From contig NZ_LR134310.1 in NCBI RefSeq assembly GCF_900636745.1, positions 2,162,501 through 2,226,500 of the forward strand: DNA of 64,000 nucleotides. Reading direction: 5' to 3'. Position 1 is the first letter of the stretch, and the number at the start of each line of letters is the position of its first letter. Positions 1-10,782 of the stretch are shown here, in pieces. The position numbers were made by a program, and so were the translations under genes. The notes below the pieces were generated by a model. That model worked only from the letters and a program-made list of their open reading frames with translations. It did not search any database and had not been told where the DNA came from. Source of the stretch: Actinobacillus equuli (GTDB taxonomy: Bacteria > Pseudomonadota > Gammaproteobacteria > Enterobacterales > Pasteurellaceae).

Positions 1-452
1 ACTGCAAGTTGTTGCGCTGCTTGTGTGATGTCCCAATAACCACCGTAATTTGCCGCAATATTTAAGGTTAATCCGGTATTCTCTGCGGTTAATGCTTCAG
101 ATTCCGCAATTCGTTTTTGTAGACTTTCGCTAAAGCCTTTTTTATCACCAATGATTTTTAAACGAATATTATTCTTATGCAGTTTTTTTACTTCGGAATC
201 TAATGCTCGCATGAAGAGTGACATTAACGCTGAAACTTCTGCTTCAGGTCGGCTCCAGTTCTCGCTGCTGAAGGCATAAAGTGTTAAGACTTTAATTCCG
301 TGTTTAGCTGCAAAACTTACCGCAGAACGTACCGCTTTTACACCATTTTGATGACCAAAAACGCGTAATTTTCCTTGTTGCTTTGCCCAACGCCCGTTGC
401 CGTCCATAATAATTGCAACGTGTTGAGGCATTTTTTGAGGATCAAAATTCAC
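1..452 (-). CDS. uppS: undecaprenyl diphosphate synthase (3' part missing)
   Basis: This is the N-terminal 150 codons of a cis-prenyltransferase that condenses isopentenyl diphosphate onto farnesyl diphosphate to make the C55 lipid carrier for peptidoglycan and LPS. The reading frame opens with GTG at 452 and runs off the left edge. The family signature [10 protein letters not shown] starts near residue 14, with the catalytic Asp at residue 17. Further in are [11 protein letters not shown] and [12 protein letters not shown], both typical of UppS. An in-frame ATG lies seven codons downstream at 431. GTG is preferred because the family normally has a few residues before the signature. The cytoplasmic enzyme acts at the membrane face. 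Confidence 0.95.
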   Translation of the reverse strand, partial: MNFDPQKMPQHVAIIMDGNGRWAKQQGKLRVFGHQNGVKAVRSAVSFAAKHGIKVLTLYAFSSENWSRPEAEVSALMSLFMRALDSEVKKLHKNNIRLKIIGDKKGFSESLQKRIAESEALTAENTGLTLNIAANYGGYWDITQAAQQLA

Positions 453-624
453 AGAAGTTCTCGCTTTTAGAAAGTTAATTGATAGGTTACATAAATGAAG
501 ACAACTATATCATAGGATGACGTTCTAAGATAGACGCTAGGAGAATTGACAGTATAAAAATTAAAAAGTTTGCGGATAAGTAAAATAGACAGACAGGAAG
601 TAAGTACTTCCTGCATAAAATAGG

Positions 625-1332
625 TTAGAAGTTATCTTTTTGCTGACGTAATGCAATAAATTGAGCTAAATCGACTGCTTGTAAGAACGGATTAATTTGC
701 AGCTCTCTATCTAAAGTTGTCGGCAGAGTCGGTTGCTTGCGAGAACGAAGAATCTCCGCACGTTCTTGAATTTCAAATAGCCCGCAACTTGGCGGCAAGA
801 CCGCTTCCGCAAATTTTAGATTGCTTAACGTGTATTCATGCGCTGGGAATATTTCGACAAATTCAGGCAATGCTTTAAAGCGTTGTAGCGCGTCAAATTG
901 CGCTTGATAATCACCGGTAAAGACCCGTCCGCAACCGGCGGAGAATAACGCATCACCACAGAACAGGTATTCATTACCGAATAAATAGCTGATGTGTTGA
1001 GCGGTATGACCGGCACTTTCAATCACTCGGACATCATAATCAAATAAAGTGAAATGATCTTCAGGTTGAACAATACGGTTAGCGAACTGAGCAACTTCTT
1101 GTGGCCCATAAACCGGTATTTGAGGGTAGCGAGAGAGCAGTTCAGGCATACCATCGGTATGATCATGATGATTGTGTGTTAATAAAATAGCGGTCAAATT
1201 TAGCTGATTTTTTGCAAGAAACGCTAATACGGGCGCAGCATCTGACGGGTCGACAATAATCACATTATCATTTTTTTGGATTGCCCAAATATAGTTATCG
1301 GAGAGTGCCGGAATGGGGGTAATGTTTAGCAT
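625..1332 (-). CDS. gloB: hydroxyacylglutathione hydrolase (glyoxalase II)
   Basis: Glyoxalase II hydrolyses S-D-lactoylglutathione to D-lactate and glutathione, the second step of methylglyoxal detoxification in the cytoplasm. The protein has 235 residues, slightly shorter than the E. coli enzyme. The metallo-beta-lactamase motif THNHHDH sits at residues 52-58, with further metal ligands His109, Asp127 and His165. The ATG at 1332 is preferred over upstream in-frame ATGs because a GAGGAAAG ribosome site lies just before it and residues then match the family N-terminus (MLNITPIPALSDNYIW). It lies in a run of minus-strand genes, 58 bases downstream of the nagK stop. A hairpin with 7-bp arms (594-613) follows the stop. 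Confidence 0.95.
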   Translation of the reverse strand: MLNITPIPALSDNYIWAIQKNDNVIIVDPSDAAPVLAFLAKNQLNLTAILLTHNHHDHTDGMPELLSRYPQIPVYGPQEVAQFANRIVQPEDHFTLFDYDVRVIESAGHTAQHISYLFGNEYLFCGDALFSAGCGRVFTGDYQAQFDALQRFKALPEFVEIFPAHEYTLSNLKFAEAVLPPSCGLFEIQERAEILRSRKQPTLPTTLDRELQINPFLQAVDLAQFIALRQQKDNF

Positions 1333-1390
1333 AATACTTTCCTCTATAAAAGAATACATGGGGAAATCCCATGTATTCATCAAAAACGAA

Positions 1391-2308
1391 TTATTTTAGG
1401 AAGAGTGCCGCCGCACCACGTGTACCGCCTGAGTCACCGTGAATTGCTTTTTTGAAGACTGGTACTTTAGCACTACGCATTAAATGAGGCGGAAGCGCTT
1501 TTGGTAAAGCGTCATAAATATGATCAAAATTAGATAAACCGCCACCGAAAACGATCATATCCGGATCAAGAATCGTAATGAGGTTACTGATACTGATTGC
1601 CATTAATTCGATGTATTTATCCACAAATTTGACAATTTTCGGCTCTTTTTGATAGAAACGTTCGATAATTTCTTTTGCTGATAGGCTTTCGCTGACCAGA
1701 TCTCTAAATAGCATCTCAAAGCCACGACCGGAAATATAAGTATCTAAGCAAGCGCGGTTTCCACAACCACATTCATAAATCGGTGCATTATCCCAGCCTA
1801 ATAGTTTTAAAGCATGATAATTGAGCTGCATATGACCGACTTCACCCGCCATGCCGATTCTGCCGGAATGAATTTTACCGTCAAACACAAAACCGCCGCC
1901 AAAACCGGTACCGATAATCAAACCGAGTACGGTTGAGAATTGTTGGTTATTCGGATCCCAAGCTTCCGAAAGGGCAAAGCAATTTGCGTCGTTTTCTGCG
2001 CGTACTTCACGGCCTAAACGTTCGCTTAAATCTTTTAAAATCGCTTTGCCGTCAGCCACTCGAATATTCGTAATTTCCGCAATACCGGTTTCACGATTTA
2101 CAAAGCCGGGTAAGCCTAAACCGACAGAACCTTTTTCGCCGAATTTGTGATCGGCGTTACGTACTAAGGTTTCCACCGTATCAAGCCATTCCTCATAATT
2201 GGTTTGCGGTGTCGGCACACGTTCGCTATACAGCTTTTCAAGCTGCTCATTAAATGCCGCCAACTCAATTTTTGTCCCACCGATATCTAAACCGTAATAA
2301 ATAGCCAT
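1391..2308 (-). CDS. nagK: N-acetylglucosamine kinase, ROK family
   Basis: ROK-family sugar kinase, most likely phosphorylating N-acetylglucosamine recovered from murein turnover. The protein has 305 residues, close to E. coli NagK (303). The ATP-binding motif DIGGTK is at residues 8-13. The catalytic Asp107 sits in ENDANC. The ROK zinc site is complete: His159 and Cys180, Cys182 and Cys187 in the CGCGNRAC segment. The start at 2308 lies two bases beyond the pgpB stop, with a GAGG element inside the pgpB 3' end, so the two genes are probably translationally coupled. A glucose or N-acetylmannosamine kinase is the main alternative; the zinc motif only defines the ROK family. Confidence 0.88.
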   Translation of the reverse strand: MAIYYGLDIGGTKIELAAFNEQLEKLYSERVPTPQTNYEEWLDTVETLVRNADHKFGEKGSVGLGLPGFVNRETGIAEITNIRVADGKAILKDLSERLGREVRAENDANCFALSEAWDPNNQQFSTVLGLIIGTGFGGGFVFDGKIHSGRIGMAGEVGHMQLNYHALKLLGWDNAPIYECGCGNRACLDTYISGRGFEMLFRDLVSESLSAKEIIERFYQKEPKIVKFVDKYIELMAISISNLITILDPDMIVFGGGLSNFDHIYDALPKALPPHLMRSAKVPVFKKAIHGDSGGTRGAAALFLK

Positions 2309-2310
2309 AA

Positions 2311-3048
2311 TTAGCCTCGCTTTTGAAAGATTTTGAAAGTTTCTAAGAAAGGAATCACCCAAACAAACACGATAATGTGGAATACCCAAGAAATTAACGT
2401 GCTAACAAATAAATCGATAGGGTAGTGCATACCTAAACGTAAACGGCTGATGAGCATGAGACCCGCCCATACAATTGCAAAAATTTGGGCAAAAATGACC
2501 GCTTTTCCGCTTAAACCGAATAGCAACCCGCCGAATACCAATAACCAAGAAACGGCAAAAATGGTATGACCTGAAGGGAATGAATAACCTAATTCACCCG
2601 CTTGATGTTCCGCAACGAAATCAGCATCAGCCGGATGCGTTTTTTCTGCAAGCGTTAACACCGCTTGAGCTTGTTCTTCTTCCGGTAATGCGTAAAATTG
2701 TTCTGTTTGTGTTTGGAACATTTCCGTCACAAATGGACGAGGCTCTTTAAACACCGCTTTCGCCCCTTCTTTAATGATTTGTGTGCCGACAACGGAGCTT
2801 GCGCAAATAAAACCGACTAAAAACCACGCATGACGTTTACGAGTGAGCCACATTAACCAAAGCATAAAGAGTACGCAGGTAATTAATGCGTAAGGAGTCG
2901 AACCCGTTTCGGTTAAGAAAAATAACCAGAAATCAAGATCGTAAAGACGGTAATCCATTCCTCCAAATGTCCATTTCCAACCTGTCACCCAAGTAAATAA
3001 CGGCACAAGTAACATCAAAAAAGTGAAAATCGAGAGTTTTTTAATCAC
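2311..3048 (-). CDS. pgpB: PAP2-family phosphatase, PgpB-like
   Basis: Integral membrane phosphatase of the PAP2 superfamily, likely dephosphorylating phosphatidylglycerophosphate and/or undecaprenyl pyrophosphate at the periplasmic face. The protein has 245 residues with several hydrophobic segments (about 5-22, 52-70, 75-92, 162-180, 184-202 and 212-235). The three PAP2 motifs are present: K97-x6-R104P105, PSGH at 158-161, and SR at 201-202 with His208 and Asp212. The long soluble loop between motifs 1 and 2 (about 105-155) is expected for PgpB. It is upstream of nagK and probably cotranscribed with it. Exact substrate preference cannot be read from sequence. Confidence 0.9.
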   Translation of the reverse strand: MIKKLSIFTFLMLLVPLFTWVTGWKWTFGGMDYRLYDLDFWLFFLTETGSTPYALITCVLFMLWLMWLTRKRHAWFLVGFICASSVVGTQIIKEGAKAVFKEPRPFVTEMFQTQTEQFYALPEEEQAQAVLTLAEKTHPADADFVAEHQAGELGYSFPSGHTIFAVSWLLVFGGLLFGLSGKAVIFAQIFAIVWAGLMLISRLRLGMHYPIDLFVSTLISWVFHIIVFVWVIPFLETFKIFQKRG

Positions 3049-3061
3049 GGAAATTTCCTTA

Positions 3062-3090
3062 TAAAAAAGACCGCTTACAAGCGGTCAGAT
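3062..3090 (-). terminator. facing uptake-signal pair acting as terminator of yhbY
   Basis: GACCGCTT (3069-3076) pairs with AAGCGGTC (3079-3086). Read on the minus strand the stem is followed by a run of T. It lies between the yhbY stop and the pgpB start. The arms are the core of the Actinobacillus-type DNA uptake signal. Confidence 0.8.
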
Positions 3091-3102
3091 TTGGCTAATA
3101 AA

Positions 3103-3420
3103 TTACGAAATTGCTTTCGTTGCTTTTGGTAAGCTGATTTTCTTCTCTTCGCTTTGGCGATAAAGAACAAGAACGTGACCGATAGTTTGCACGTTAGTTG
3201 CTTTTGTTTCACGCACGATCGCATCGATGATTAATTGTTTGGTTTCACGTTCCGCACCTGAAATTTTTACTTTGATTAATTCGTGGTGATCTAATGCGTT
3301 TTCGATTTCAGCTAACACGCCTTCCGTTAAGCCGTTGCCGCCAAGCATGACAACCGGGCTTAAGTGGTGTGCTAAACCTTTTAAAAATTGTTTTTGTTTC
3401 GTTGTTAATGTAATAGACAT
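3103..3420 (-). CDS. yhbY: CRS1/YhbY-type RNA-binding protein
   Basis: Small KH-like RNA-binding protein that associates with pre-50S ribosomal particles in E. coli. The protein has 105 residues. The GxxG-type loop appears as LGGNGLTEGVLAEIENAL, followed by the ELIKVKI strand typical of the CRM/YhbY fold. The ATG at 3420 (MSITLTTKQ) was chosen because family members begin here; the upstream in-frame extension is AT-rich non-coding sequence shared with the lgtF promoter gap. It is divergent from lgtF and ends at an uptake-signal terminator. Confidence 0.93.
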   Translation of the reverse strand: MSITLTTKQKQFLKGLAHHLSPVVMLGGNGLTEGVLAEIENALDHHELIKVKISGAERETKQLIIDAIVRETKATNVQTIGHVLVLYRQSEEKKISLPKATKAIS

Positions 3421-3540
3421 TGTTTTTAAACCTGTGGTTTGTTGAGAATAAAATTTGGCGTAGAAAATAGCACAAAAGGGGCGAATTTTAAAGTAAAATG
3501 CAATGAACAACAAACAAAATAAACCAGAAAAGGACAGATT

Positions 3541-4299
3541 ATGCCAACGTTAAGTGTTGCGATGATTGTAAAAAACGAGGCTCAGGATTTAGCGAAATGC
3601 CTTGAAACCGTGCAAGGTTGGGTGAATGAAATTATTGTGCTGGATAGTGGCAGTAGCGATGAAACCGTACAAATCGCTGAAAGTTTCGGTGCGAAAGTGT
3701 ATGTGAATTCCGACTGGCAAGGCTTTGGCAAACAGCGCCAGTTAGCCCAGCAATATATCACAAGCGATTATGTTTTATGGCTGGATGCGGATGAGCGTGT
3801 AACGCCTGAGTTAAAACAGAGCATTTTACAAGCGGTCGAAAAAGATGAAAAAAATACCGTCTATCAAGTAAGCCGTTTAAGCGAAGTATTCGGCAAACAA
3901 ATTCGCCATTCGGGGTGGTATCCTGATTATGTGGTGCGTTTGTATCGTACTGATTTTGCTCAATACGGTGAAGAATTGGTACATGAAAAAGTCCATTATC
4001 CGAAAAATGCCACGGTGAAAAAATTAACCGGTGATTTACTGCATTTTACTTATAAAGATATTCATCACTATTTAGTGAAATCGGCAAGCTATGCAAAAGC
4101 ATGGGCAATTCAACGTGCGAATGCGGGCAAAAAGGCGAGTTTATTAGACGGTGTAACGCACGCTTTAGGTTGTTTTGTGAAAATGTACTTGTTGAAAGCC
4201 GGATTCTTAGACGGCAAACAAGGCTTTTTGTTAGCCATACTTTCAGCGCATTCAACCTTTGTGAAATATGCGGATCTTTGGAACAGAACGCGCAACTAA
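3541..4299 (+). CDS. lgtF: LPS core glycosyltransferase, family 2 (LgtF/WaaE-like)
   Basis: Inverting family 2 glycosyltransferase, resembling Haemophilus LgtF, which adds glucose to the first heptose of the LPS inner core at the cytoplasmic membrane. The protein has 252 residues. The nucleotide-sugar fold begins at residue 3 ([15 protein letters not shown]), DSGSSDET lies at 35-42 and the metal-binding DxD is LDADE at 81-85. A C-terminal amphipathic region (about 205-245) could attach it to the membrane. It is a single-gene unit ending at a strong bidirectional terminator. The sugar and acceptor are inferred from similarity to LgtF; E. coli WaaE/KdtX-like proteins share the fold. Confidence 0.82.
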   Translation: MPTLSVAMIVKNEAQDLAKCLETVQGWVNEIIVLDSGSSDETVQIAESFGAKVYVNSDWQGFGKQRQLAQQYITSDYVLWLDADERVTPELKQSILQAVEKDEKNTVYQVSRLSEVFGKQIRHSGWYPDYVVRLYRTDFAQYGEELVHEKVHYPKNATVKKLTGDLLHFTYKDIHHYLVKSASYAKAWAIQRANAGKKASLLDGVTHALGCFVKMYLLKAGFLDGKQGFLLAILSAHSTFVKYADLWNRTRN

Positions 4300-4315
4300 T
4301 TGCAAAAAATCGTGA

Positions 4316-4358
4316 AAAAAAGACCGCTTGTTGTGTGTAGCAACAAGCGGTCTTTTTA
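4316..4358. terminator. bidirectional terminator built from an uptake-signal pair
   Basis: AGACCGCTTGTTG (4321-4333) pairs perfectly with CAACAAGCGGTCT (4341-4353), flanked by A and T runs on both sides. It separates the convergent lgtF and pbpG genes and can terminate both. Confidence 0.93.
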
Positions 4359-4359
4359 A

Positions 4360-5202
4360 TTAAATATCTTCTTCCTCATCATAGCCGTCATATTCAAAGT
4401 CATCATTGGCTAATGAAGCGCAGCCATATTGCTCTAATTTATTTTTGGTAAAGTTAGAACGGAATGCCGAGCTATTGTTATTCAAGCTAATCACGCCAAT
4501 GGTTGCGTTATTACATTGGTGCTTATTGATAAAAACGAGATTGTAGCCGGACTCTCGGATATAACCGGTTTTATTAATCGCCGCATCGAAAATCTCTTCT
4601 CGTACTAATGCACTGGTGTTTTGCATAAATACGTTACGTTTGCCGGCACGAATATATGTTGCTTTCGTATTAGATAGCTCTTGGATTTTGGCATTATTCA
4701 GCGAATATTTTGCCAGTTTAACTAAATCCATCGCACTTGAAATATTGGTGCTAGATAAACCTGAACTATCGCTAAAACGAGTAGAACGCATACCTAATTG
4801 CTGCGCTTTTTGATTCATCTTTTGGATAAACTGCGCCCGGCTCATACCGGCAGAACGAGAGAGTGCGTGAGCGGCATAATTATCTGAATGGACTAACATC
4901 GCTTTTAATAATTCGCTGCACGCAATCGGCGTATATTTCGGCAGTTTAGTGCCGGTGCCTTTGATGTAATCGAAATCTTCGTCCGAAATTGAAGCGCTAC
5001 AGTTTTTATTTTTATTATTTTCTAAGAAAACATTCGCTGTCATTAACTTGGTAACAGAAGCGATCGGCTGAACATTATTTGCTGAGCGGCTTTCTAGAAT
5101 TTTATCGTGGGTAAAATCATACACCACGTAAGATTGGGCAATACTAAGGGTCGGGAAAAGGAAAAAAACGGAGAGAAATTTCTTAAACATATTATGATTC
5201 AT
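4360..5202 (-). CDS. pbpG: D-alanyl-D-alanine endopeptidase (PBP7 type, peptidase S11)
   Basis: Periplasmic low-molecular-weight penicillin-binding protein that cleaves D-Ala-mDAP crosslinks. The protein has 280 residues. The N-terminal signal peptide is hydrophobic at 7-20 with a likely cut after SIA (20-22). All three serine-DD-peptidase motifs are present: SVTK (Ser49, Lys52), SDN (106-108) and KTG (211-213). There is no long C-terminal membrane anchor; the tail is acidic (YDGYDEEEDI). The start could be 5202 or the ATG four codons later (5190, MFKKFLS). Both leave the signal peptide intact and neither has a strong ribosome site. PbpG rather than DacA/DacB is inferred from its length. Confidence 0.88.
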   Translation of the reverse strand: MNHNMFKKFLSVFFLFPTLSIAQSYVVYDFTHDKILESRSANNVQPIASVTKLMTANVFLENNKNKNCSASISDEDFDYIKGTGTKLPKYTPIACSELLKAMLVHSDNYAAHALSRSAGMSRAQFIQKMNQKAQQLGMRSTRFSDSSGLSSTNISSAMDLVKLAKYSLNNAKIQELSNTKATYIRAGKRNVFMQNTSALVREEIFDAAINKTGYIRESGYNLVFINKHQCNNATIGVISLNNNSSAFRSNFTKNKLEQYGCASLANDDFEYDGYDEEEDI

Positions 5203-5267
5203 CGAGTTAAAAATTAGCCTGTTATTCTAACAGGCTTTTAGTATGCTCGCTATGGATTAAACAATTC

Positions 5268-6305
5268 TTAGGAATGCCAAATGTTCTTTACAAAAGGCAC
5301 GATGGTTTTAAGCGCTTCTGAGATCGAAATTAAGCCTAAATTCATTTGTTGCGCTTTTTCTTTTGCTTCGGGCGGCATAAAGGCTAAGTGTTTACCTTCT
5401 TCATTGATCGGACGCCAACGGCGAGGTAACGCAGATAAACGGCTCGGATAAAAACCGATAGTTGCGACATTCAGTGCGCCAGCGATATGCAGAGGTCCGG
5501 TTGAACCGGCAATAAACAGATCGGCACAAGCAATCGAACAGGCAAAATCTTGTAACCCGTCATTCTTATCGTACACCACTGCTTTGGCTGCAGTAATTTG
5601 TGCGGCTAATTGGTGGGCTTTTTCGCTTTCGCCTTTACCTGCTGTCAGCACGATTTCACAATTTGTTTCATTTGCAATGCAGTTAAGCATTTGCGCATAT
5701 TGTTCAATGGATAAACTGGTTGCCGAACCACCGGTGGACGCATGTACAAACAGCCATTTACAAGCGGTCGAAATTTGCAGATTTTTTGCTAATTTTGCTT
5801 TTTGTTGTGCAATCTGCTCTTCGCTGAATTGTAAGTAAGGCGGCTTAGGCTCAACCACTGCAATATGGTGCTTTTGCAGAAAGGCACGAGCTAAATCTAG
5901 ATTATATTCGCTTTCCGCTTTTGCCGATTGCGAACGGCGTTGCGTTAAACGTTGGTTATATAGAAATTGAAAGACTTTGGTTGCCGGTGCAAGGCGATGT
6001 TTAATGCCGCTTTTCCAAGTCAGTTTGGCATTGTACCAGTCGGAAACAAAGCAGATTACCGCATCAAATTGCGCATTTTTGACCGCTTGTAAAACACGGT
6101 TGAACTCAGTTTTGTCTTTTTTATTCGGCGTATCGATAATAACGTTATCAATCGAAGGGCATAGTTTGGCAAGCGGGGCGGTATAGCTTGGCACTAGCGC
6201 CGTAATTTCTACATTTGGCATAGACTGTTTCAACATCGCAAATGCTGGAAAACACACCATAAAGTCACCGATTTTGTCATTACGAATGACGAGAATTTTT
6301 TTCAT
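5268..6305 (-). CDS. opsX: heptosyltransferase, glycosyltransferase family 9 (OpsX-like)
   Basis: Family 9 glycosyltransferase that transfers L,D-heptose from ADP-heptose to the Kdo-lipid A core on the cytoplasmic side of the inner membrane. The protein has 345 residues with two Rossmann-like halves. The N-terminal signature KILVIRNDKIGDFM carries the base Asp14. The C-terminal sugar-nucleotide motif AGSTGPLHIAGA is at 266-277. The start of the protein resembles Haemophilus OpsX (heptosyltransferase I). WaaF or WaaQ are alternatives within the family. It is divergent from argG across a 245-base gap that holds one uptake signal. Confidence 0.85.
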   Translation of the reverse strand: MKKILVIRNDKIGDFMVCFPAFAMLKQSMPNVEITALVPSYTAPLAKLCPSIDNVIIDTPNKKDKTEFNRVLQAVKNAQFDAVICFVSDWYNAKLTWKSGIKHRLAPATKVFQFLYNQRLTQRRSQSAKAESEYNLDLARAFLQKHHIAVVEPKPPYLQFSEEQIAQQKAKLAKNLQISTACKWLFVHASTGGSATSLSIEQYAQMLNCIANETNCEIVLTAGKGESEKAHQLAAQITAAKAVVYDKNDGLQDFACSIACADLFIAGSTGPLHIAGALNVATIGFYPSRLSALPRRWRPINEEGKHLAFMPPEAKEKAQQMNLGLISISEALKTIVPFVKNIWHS

Positions 6306-6497
6306 TATATTTTTAACCTTTTAAAACGAATTACGTACTATTTTAGCATTTTTTAAGTGGAATTTTTGGTAAAAAATTATGAAAATTTGACCGCTTGTTT
6401 AGTGTTAAACGTTAGATTAAAAATCATTACGAGATTTCCCTCTAAATTTTAGATGTAATTTTTACAAAATTGAACTAGAATAGACGGAATGACACAA

Positions 6498-6513
6498 ATG
6501 CAACCGTTTGCGT
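6498..6513. promoter_or_regulatory. candidate PurR-type operator before argG
   Basis: The 16-mer at 6498-6513 matches the palindromic PurR consensus ACGCAAACGTTTGCGT at 14 of 16 positions (differences at positions 2 and 7). It is 37 bases upstream of the argG start. No convincing ARG box was found in the gap. Confidence 0.5.
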
Positions 6514-6532
6514 CAGTTGTCTTTTATTGTGA

Positions 6533-7882
<1,350 letters not shown>

Positions 7883-7918
7883 TCTTGATCTAATGCTTTA
7901 GAAAACTTAGAATCAGAC

Positions 7919-7958
7919 AAAAGCCCCAATAGTTTACGCTTTGGGGCTTTAATTTTTT
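7919..7958 (+). terminator. rho-independent terminator of argG
   Basis: AAAGCCCCAA and TTGGGGCTTT form a 10-bp stem around a 10-base loop, followed by a T-rich tail. Confidence 0.93.
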
Positions 7959-7991
7959 AATAAGCGGTTAAAATTGAAGAATTTTTTGCAA

Positions 7992-8453
7992 ATGAAATTA
8001 GTTGAAATATTTACAGACGGTTCGTGCTTGGGTAACCCCGGTAAAGGTGGCATTGGTATCGTGTTGCGTTACAATGGACATGAGAAACAGGTCAGCAAAG
8101 GCTACTTGCAAACCACCAATAACCGGATGGAATTGCGTGCGGTGATTGACGCGTTGGCAATGTTGAAAGAGCCTTGCCAAGTACAGTTAAATTCAGATAG
8201 TCAATATATGAAGGATGGCATCACTAAATGGATTTTCAACTGGAAGAAAAATAACTGGAAAACCGCAAACGGTAAGCCGGTTAAAAATAAAGATTTGTGG
8301 ATAGCGCTAGATCAAGAGAGTCAGCGCCACAAAATTGAGTGGGCTTGGGTAAAAGGACACTCAGGTCATCGTGAAAATGAAATTTGCGATGAGTTGGCTA
8401 AAGCAGGTGCAAATAACCCCACATTAGAAGATGTGGGGTACAATGCGGATTAG
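7992..8453 (+). CDS. rnhA: ribonuclease HI
   Basis: Cleaves RNA in RNA-DNA hybrids, removing R-loops and primers. The protein has 153 residues, like the E. coli enzyme. The four carboxylates are Asp9 (FTDGSC), Glu47 (NRMEL), Asp69 (NSDSQ) and Asp133 (CDELA), and the catalytic His123 is in VKGHSGH. The ATG at 7992 ([10 protein letters not shown]) is preferred over 7974 because the family begins two to four residues before VEIFTDG. The basic protrusion [13 protein letters not shown] is present. It is separated from cvpA by an uptake-signal pair and a PurR operator, so it is a separate unit. Confidence 0.96.
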   Translation: MKLVEIFTDGSCLGNPGKGGIGIVLRYNGHEKQVSKGYLQTTNNRMELRAVIDALAMLKEPCQVQLNSDSQYMKDGITKWIFNWKKNNWKTANGKPVKNKDLWIALDQESQRHKIEWAWVKGHSGHRENEICDELAKAGANNPTLEDVGYNAD

Positions 8454-8463
8454 CCAAAAGAGG

Positions 8464-8515
8464 CAAGCGGTCAAATTTTGCAAAATTTTTGCAAATTTGA
8501 ACCGCTTGTAAAATT
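8464..8515 (+). terminator. facing uptake-signal pair after rnhA
   Basis: CAAGCGGT (from 8464) with its AT-rich tail faces an inverted copy ending ACCGCTTG (8501-8508). The complementary tails extend the stem and T-rich sequence follows. It is likely a terminator for rnhA as well as an uptake-signal pair. Confidence 0.75.
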
Positions 8516-8554
8516 TTTCGGCATATATTATGCGTTTTTTACGAAGTTTGCTCT

Positions 8555-8570
8555 ACGCAAACGTTTTCTT
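8555..8570. promoter_or_regulatory. PurR operator before cvpA-purF
   Basis: ACGCAAACGTTTTCTT matches the PurR consensus (ACGCAAACGTTTTCNT) at every defined position. It lies 40 bases before cvpA. In enteric bacteria cvpA-purF is a classic PurR target, repressed with hypoxanthine or guanine. Confidence 0.9.
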
Positions 8571-8609
8571 TTTTTGTAGAATATAGGTTCTTAACCTTTA
8601 GAGGTTTTT

Positions 8610-9113
8610 ATGGTTGACATTATTATTATCGGATTAATTGCATTTTCTATCTTAGTAAGCCTTTGGCGAGGTTTTGTAAGTGAAGTGCTTTCACTTGCCG
8701 GTTGGGTCGTAGCGTTTTTTGTGGCAAGCAATTTTTATCCTTACCTTAGCAGCTACCTCACGCAAGTAAATTCGGTATATCTTCAAAATTCAGAATATTT
8801 ACGTAATGGCATCGCCGCTGCTGTTCTTTTCATTATCACATTAATTGTATGTGGCATTATTAGTGCACTATTAAGCAAATTGGTGGATACAACAGGTCTA
8901 TCAGCGACAGATCGTGTATTAGGCGGTGCGTTTGGTGCATTACGCGGTATTTTGATTGTTGCGGCAATCTTATTCTTCTTAGATACCTTCTCATCAGCAA
9001 GCCAAACGGAATTATGGAAAGAGTCTCAACTCATTCCGCACTTTGACTTTATTGTGAAATGGTTCTTTGAACAACTACAAGCTAATTCCAGCTTTTTAAA
9101 TTCGACTAAATAG
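8610..9113 (+). CDS. cvpA: CvpA family membrane protein
   Basis: Inner-membrane protein first linked to colicin V export; its general role is in envelope maintenance. The protein has 167 residues with four hydrophobic segments (about 2-20, 27-45, 64-88 and 103-124). The start [26 protein letters not shown] contains the conserved RGF-x-E pattern ([10 protein letters not shown]). A PurR operator precedes it, and purF follows after 13 bases, so the pair forms one operon as in E. coli. Confidence 0.94.
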   Translation: MVDIIIIGLIAFSILVSLWRGFVSEVLSLAGWVVAFFVASNFYPYLSSYLTQVNSVYLQNSEYLRNGIAAAVLFIITLIVCGIISALLSKLVDTTGLSATDRVLGGAFGALRGILIVAAILFFLDTFSSASQTELWKESQLIPHFDFIVKWFFEQLQANSSFLNSTK

Positions 9114-9126
9114 AGAGGTTTTTTAT

Positions 9127-10644
9127 ATGTGCGGCATTGTCGGCATTATTGGGGGATCGCCGGTTAACCAGGCGATTTATGATGGTTTAACATTACTTCA
9201 ACATCGCGGGCAAGATGCCGCAGGTATCGTTACAATTGATGATGAAAACCGCTTCCGCTTACGCAAAGCTAACGGCTTAGTAAGTGACGTATTTCGTCAA
9301 GAGCATATGCTCAGATTACAAGGTAATGCGGGTATCGGCCATGTTCGTTACCCGACTGCCGGTTCATCAAGTGTTTCAGAAGCACAACCTTTCTATGTAA
9401 ACTCACCTTTCGGTTTAACTTTAGTTCACAATGGTAACCTAACCAATAATGCTGAATTAAAAGAACGCTTATTCAAAGAAGCTCGCCGTCACGTTAATAC
9501 CAATTCGGATTCAGAATCATTACTGAATATTTTTGCGCACTATTTAGATCAATACCCGACAGCGCATTTAACTCCTGAAAATATCTTTGAAACGGTACGT
9601 AAAACAAACGAAGTAATTCGTGGTGCTTATGCGTGTATCGCTATGATTATCGGCCATGGTATGGTGGCATTCCGTGATCCGTTCGGTATTCGTCCGTTAG
9701 TATTAGGTAAACGTGTTGTGGAAGGCAAAACAGAATACATGTTTGCTTCCGAAAGCGTTGCTTTAGATATTGTTGGTTTTGAATTCGTGCGTGATGTAAA
9801 CCCGGGTGAAGCGGTTTATATTACTTTTGAAGGTGAATTGCATTCTGCAATTTGTGCGGATAATCCGAAATTAAACCCATGTATTTTTGAGTATGTTTAT
9901 TTTGCTCGTCCGGATTCGGTGATTGATGGCGTATCTGTGTATAGCGCACGTGTTCATATGGGCGAATTATTAGGTGAGAAAATTAAACGTGAATGGGGCA
10001 GAATGGTTGATGAGATTGATGTGGTTATCCCAATCCCTGAAACTTCAAATGATATTGCAGTACGTATCGCAAACGTCTTATATAAACCTTATCGCCAAGG
10101 CTTTGTAAAAAACCGTTATGTTGCTCGTACCTTCATTATGCCAGGGCAAGCGCAACGTAAGAGTTCGGTACGCCGTAAATTAAATGCGATTTCAAGCGAG
10201 TTTAAAGGCAAAAATGTGTTATTAGTTGATGACTCTATTGTACGCGGTACAACATCGGAACAGATCGTTGAAATGGCTCGTGCTGCCGGTGCGAAAAAAG
10301 TCTACTTTGCATCAGCTGCGCCGGAAATTCGTTATCCGAACGTATATGGTATTGATATGCCGACTTGTGAAGAGTTAGTGGCTTATGATCGCTCAGTGGA
10401 AGAAGTGGCGGAAATGATTGGTGTAGATAAGCTGATTTTCCAAGATCTCGAAGCATTATACAAAGCGGTTCAGGCAGAAAACCCAACAATTCAGCATTTT
10501 GACGCATCGGTATTTACCGGCGAATACATTACCGGCGATGTAGATAAAGCTTACCTTGACGCAATTGCACACGCTCGTAATGACAAAGCCAAAGCCAAAG
10601 CTGCAAAACAAGCAACCAATTTAGAAATTCATAACGAAAACTAA
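9127..10644 (+). CDS. purF: amidophosphoribosyltransferase
   Basis: First committed enzyme of purine synthesis: glutamine plus PRPP gives phosphoribosylamine. The protein has 505 residues, the E. coli length. Met1 is followed by the catalytic Cys2 (CGIVGIIGG), exposed after Met removal, for the N-terminal glutaminase domain. The PRPP motif [12 protein letters not shown] lies near residue 364. There is no 4Fe-4S propeptide of the Bacillus type. It is the second gene of the cvpA-purF operon under the PurR site at 8555. The tail is lysine/alanine rich ([12 protein letters not shown]). A hairpin terminator follows the stop. Confidence 0.98.
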   Translation: MCGIVGIIGGSPVNQAIYDGLTLLQHRGQDAAGIVTIDDENRFRLRKANGLVSDVFRQEHMLRLQGNAGIGHVRYPTAGSSSVSEAQPFYVNSPFGLTLVHNGNLTNNAELKERLFKEARRHVNTNSDSESLLNIFAHYLDQYPTAHLTPENIFETVRKTNEVIRGAYACIAMIIGHGMVAFRDPFGIRPLVLGKRVVEGKTEYMFASESVALDIVGFEFVRDVNPGEAVYITFEGELHSAICADNPKLNPCIFEYVYFARPDSVIDGVSVYSARVHMGELLGEKIKREWGRMVDEIDVVIPIPETSNDIAVRIANVLYKPYRQGFVKNRYVARTFIMPGQAQRKSSVRRKLNAISSEFKGKNVLLVDDSIVRGTTSEQIVEMARAAGAKKVYFASAAPEIRYPNVYGIDMPTCEELVAYDRSVEEVAEMIGVDKLIFQDLEALYKAVQAENPTIQHFDASVFTGEYITGDVDKAYLDAIAHARNDKAKAKAAKQATNLEIHNEN

Positions 10645-10660
10645 ATTAAAGCATAAAAAC

Positions 10661-10697
10661 AAGTCCTTGAGTCTGAGAAGATTCAAGGGCTTTTTGT
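10661..10697 (+). terminator. terminator of purF
   Basis: AAGTCCTTGA pairs with TCAAGGGCTT (one T-G pair) around a 12-base loop, followed by five T. Confidence 0.88.
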
Positions 10698-10782
10698 ATT
10701 AATGGCTATATAGGGAGCAACGACTCCTAACGAAGGCGTGTACCAGAGTCGAATTGTAGCTATATGAAATAACTAAGAAAGC

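Noticed and set aside
594-613. Hairpin CAGGAAG/CTTCCTG after gloB as a terminator
   Set aside because: The stem is short and no T run follows in the minus direction, so function is uncertain; mentioned only in the gloB entry.
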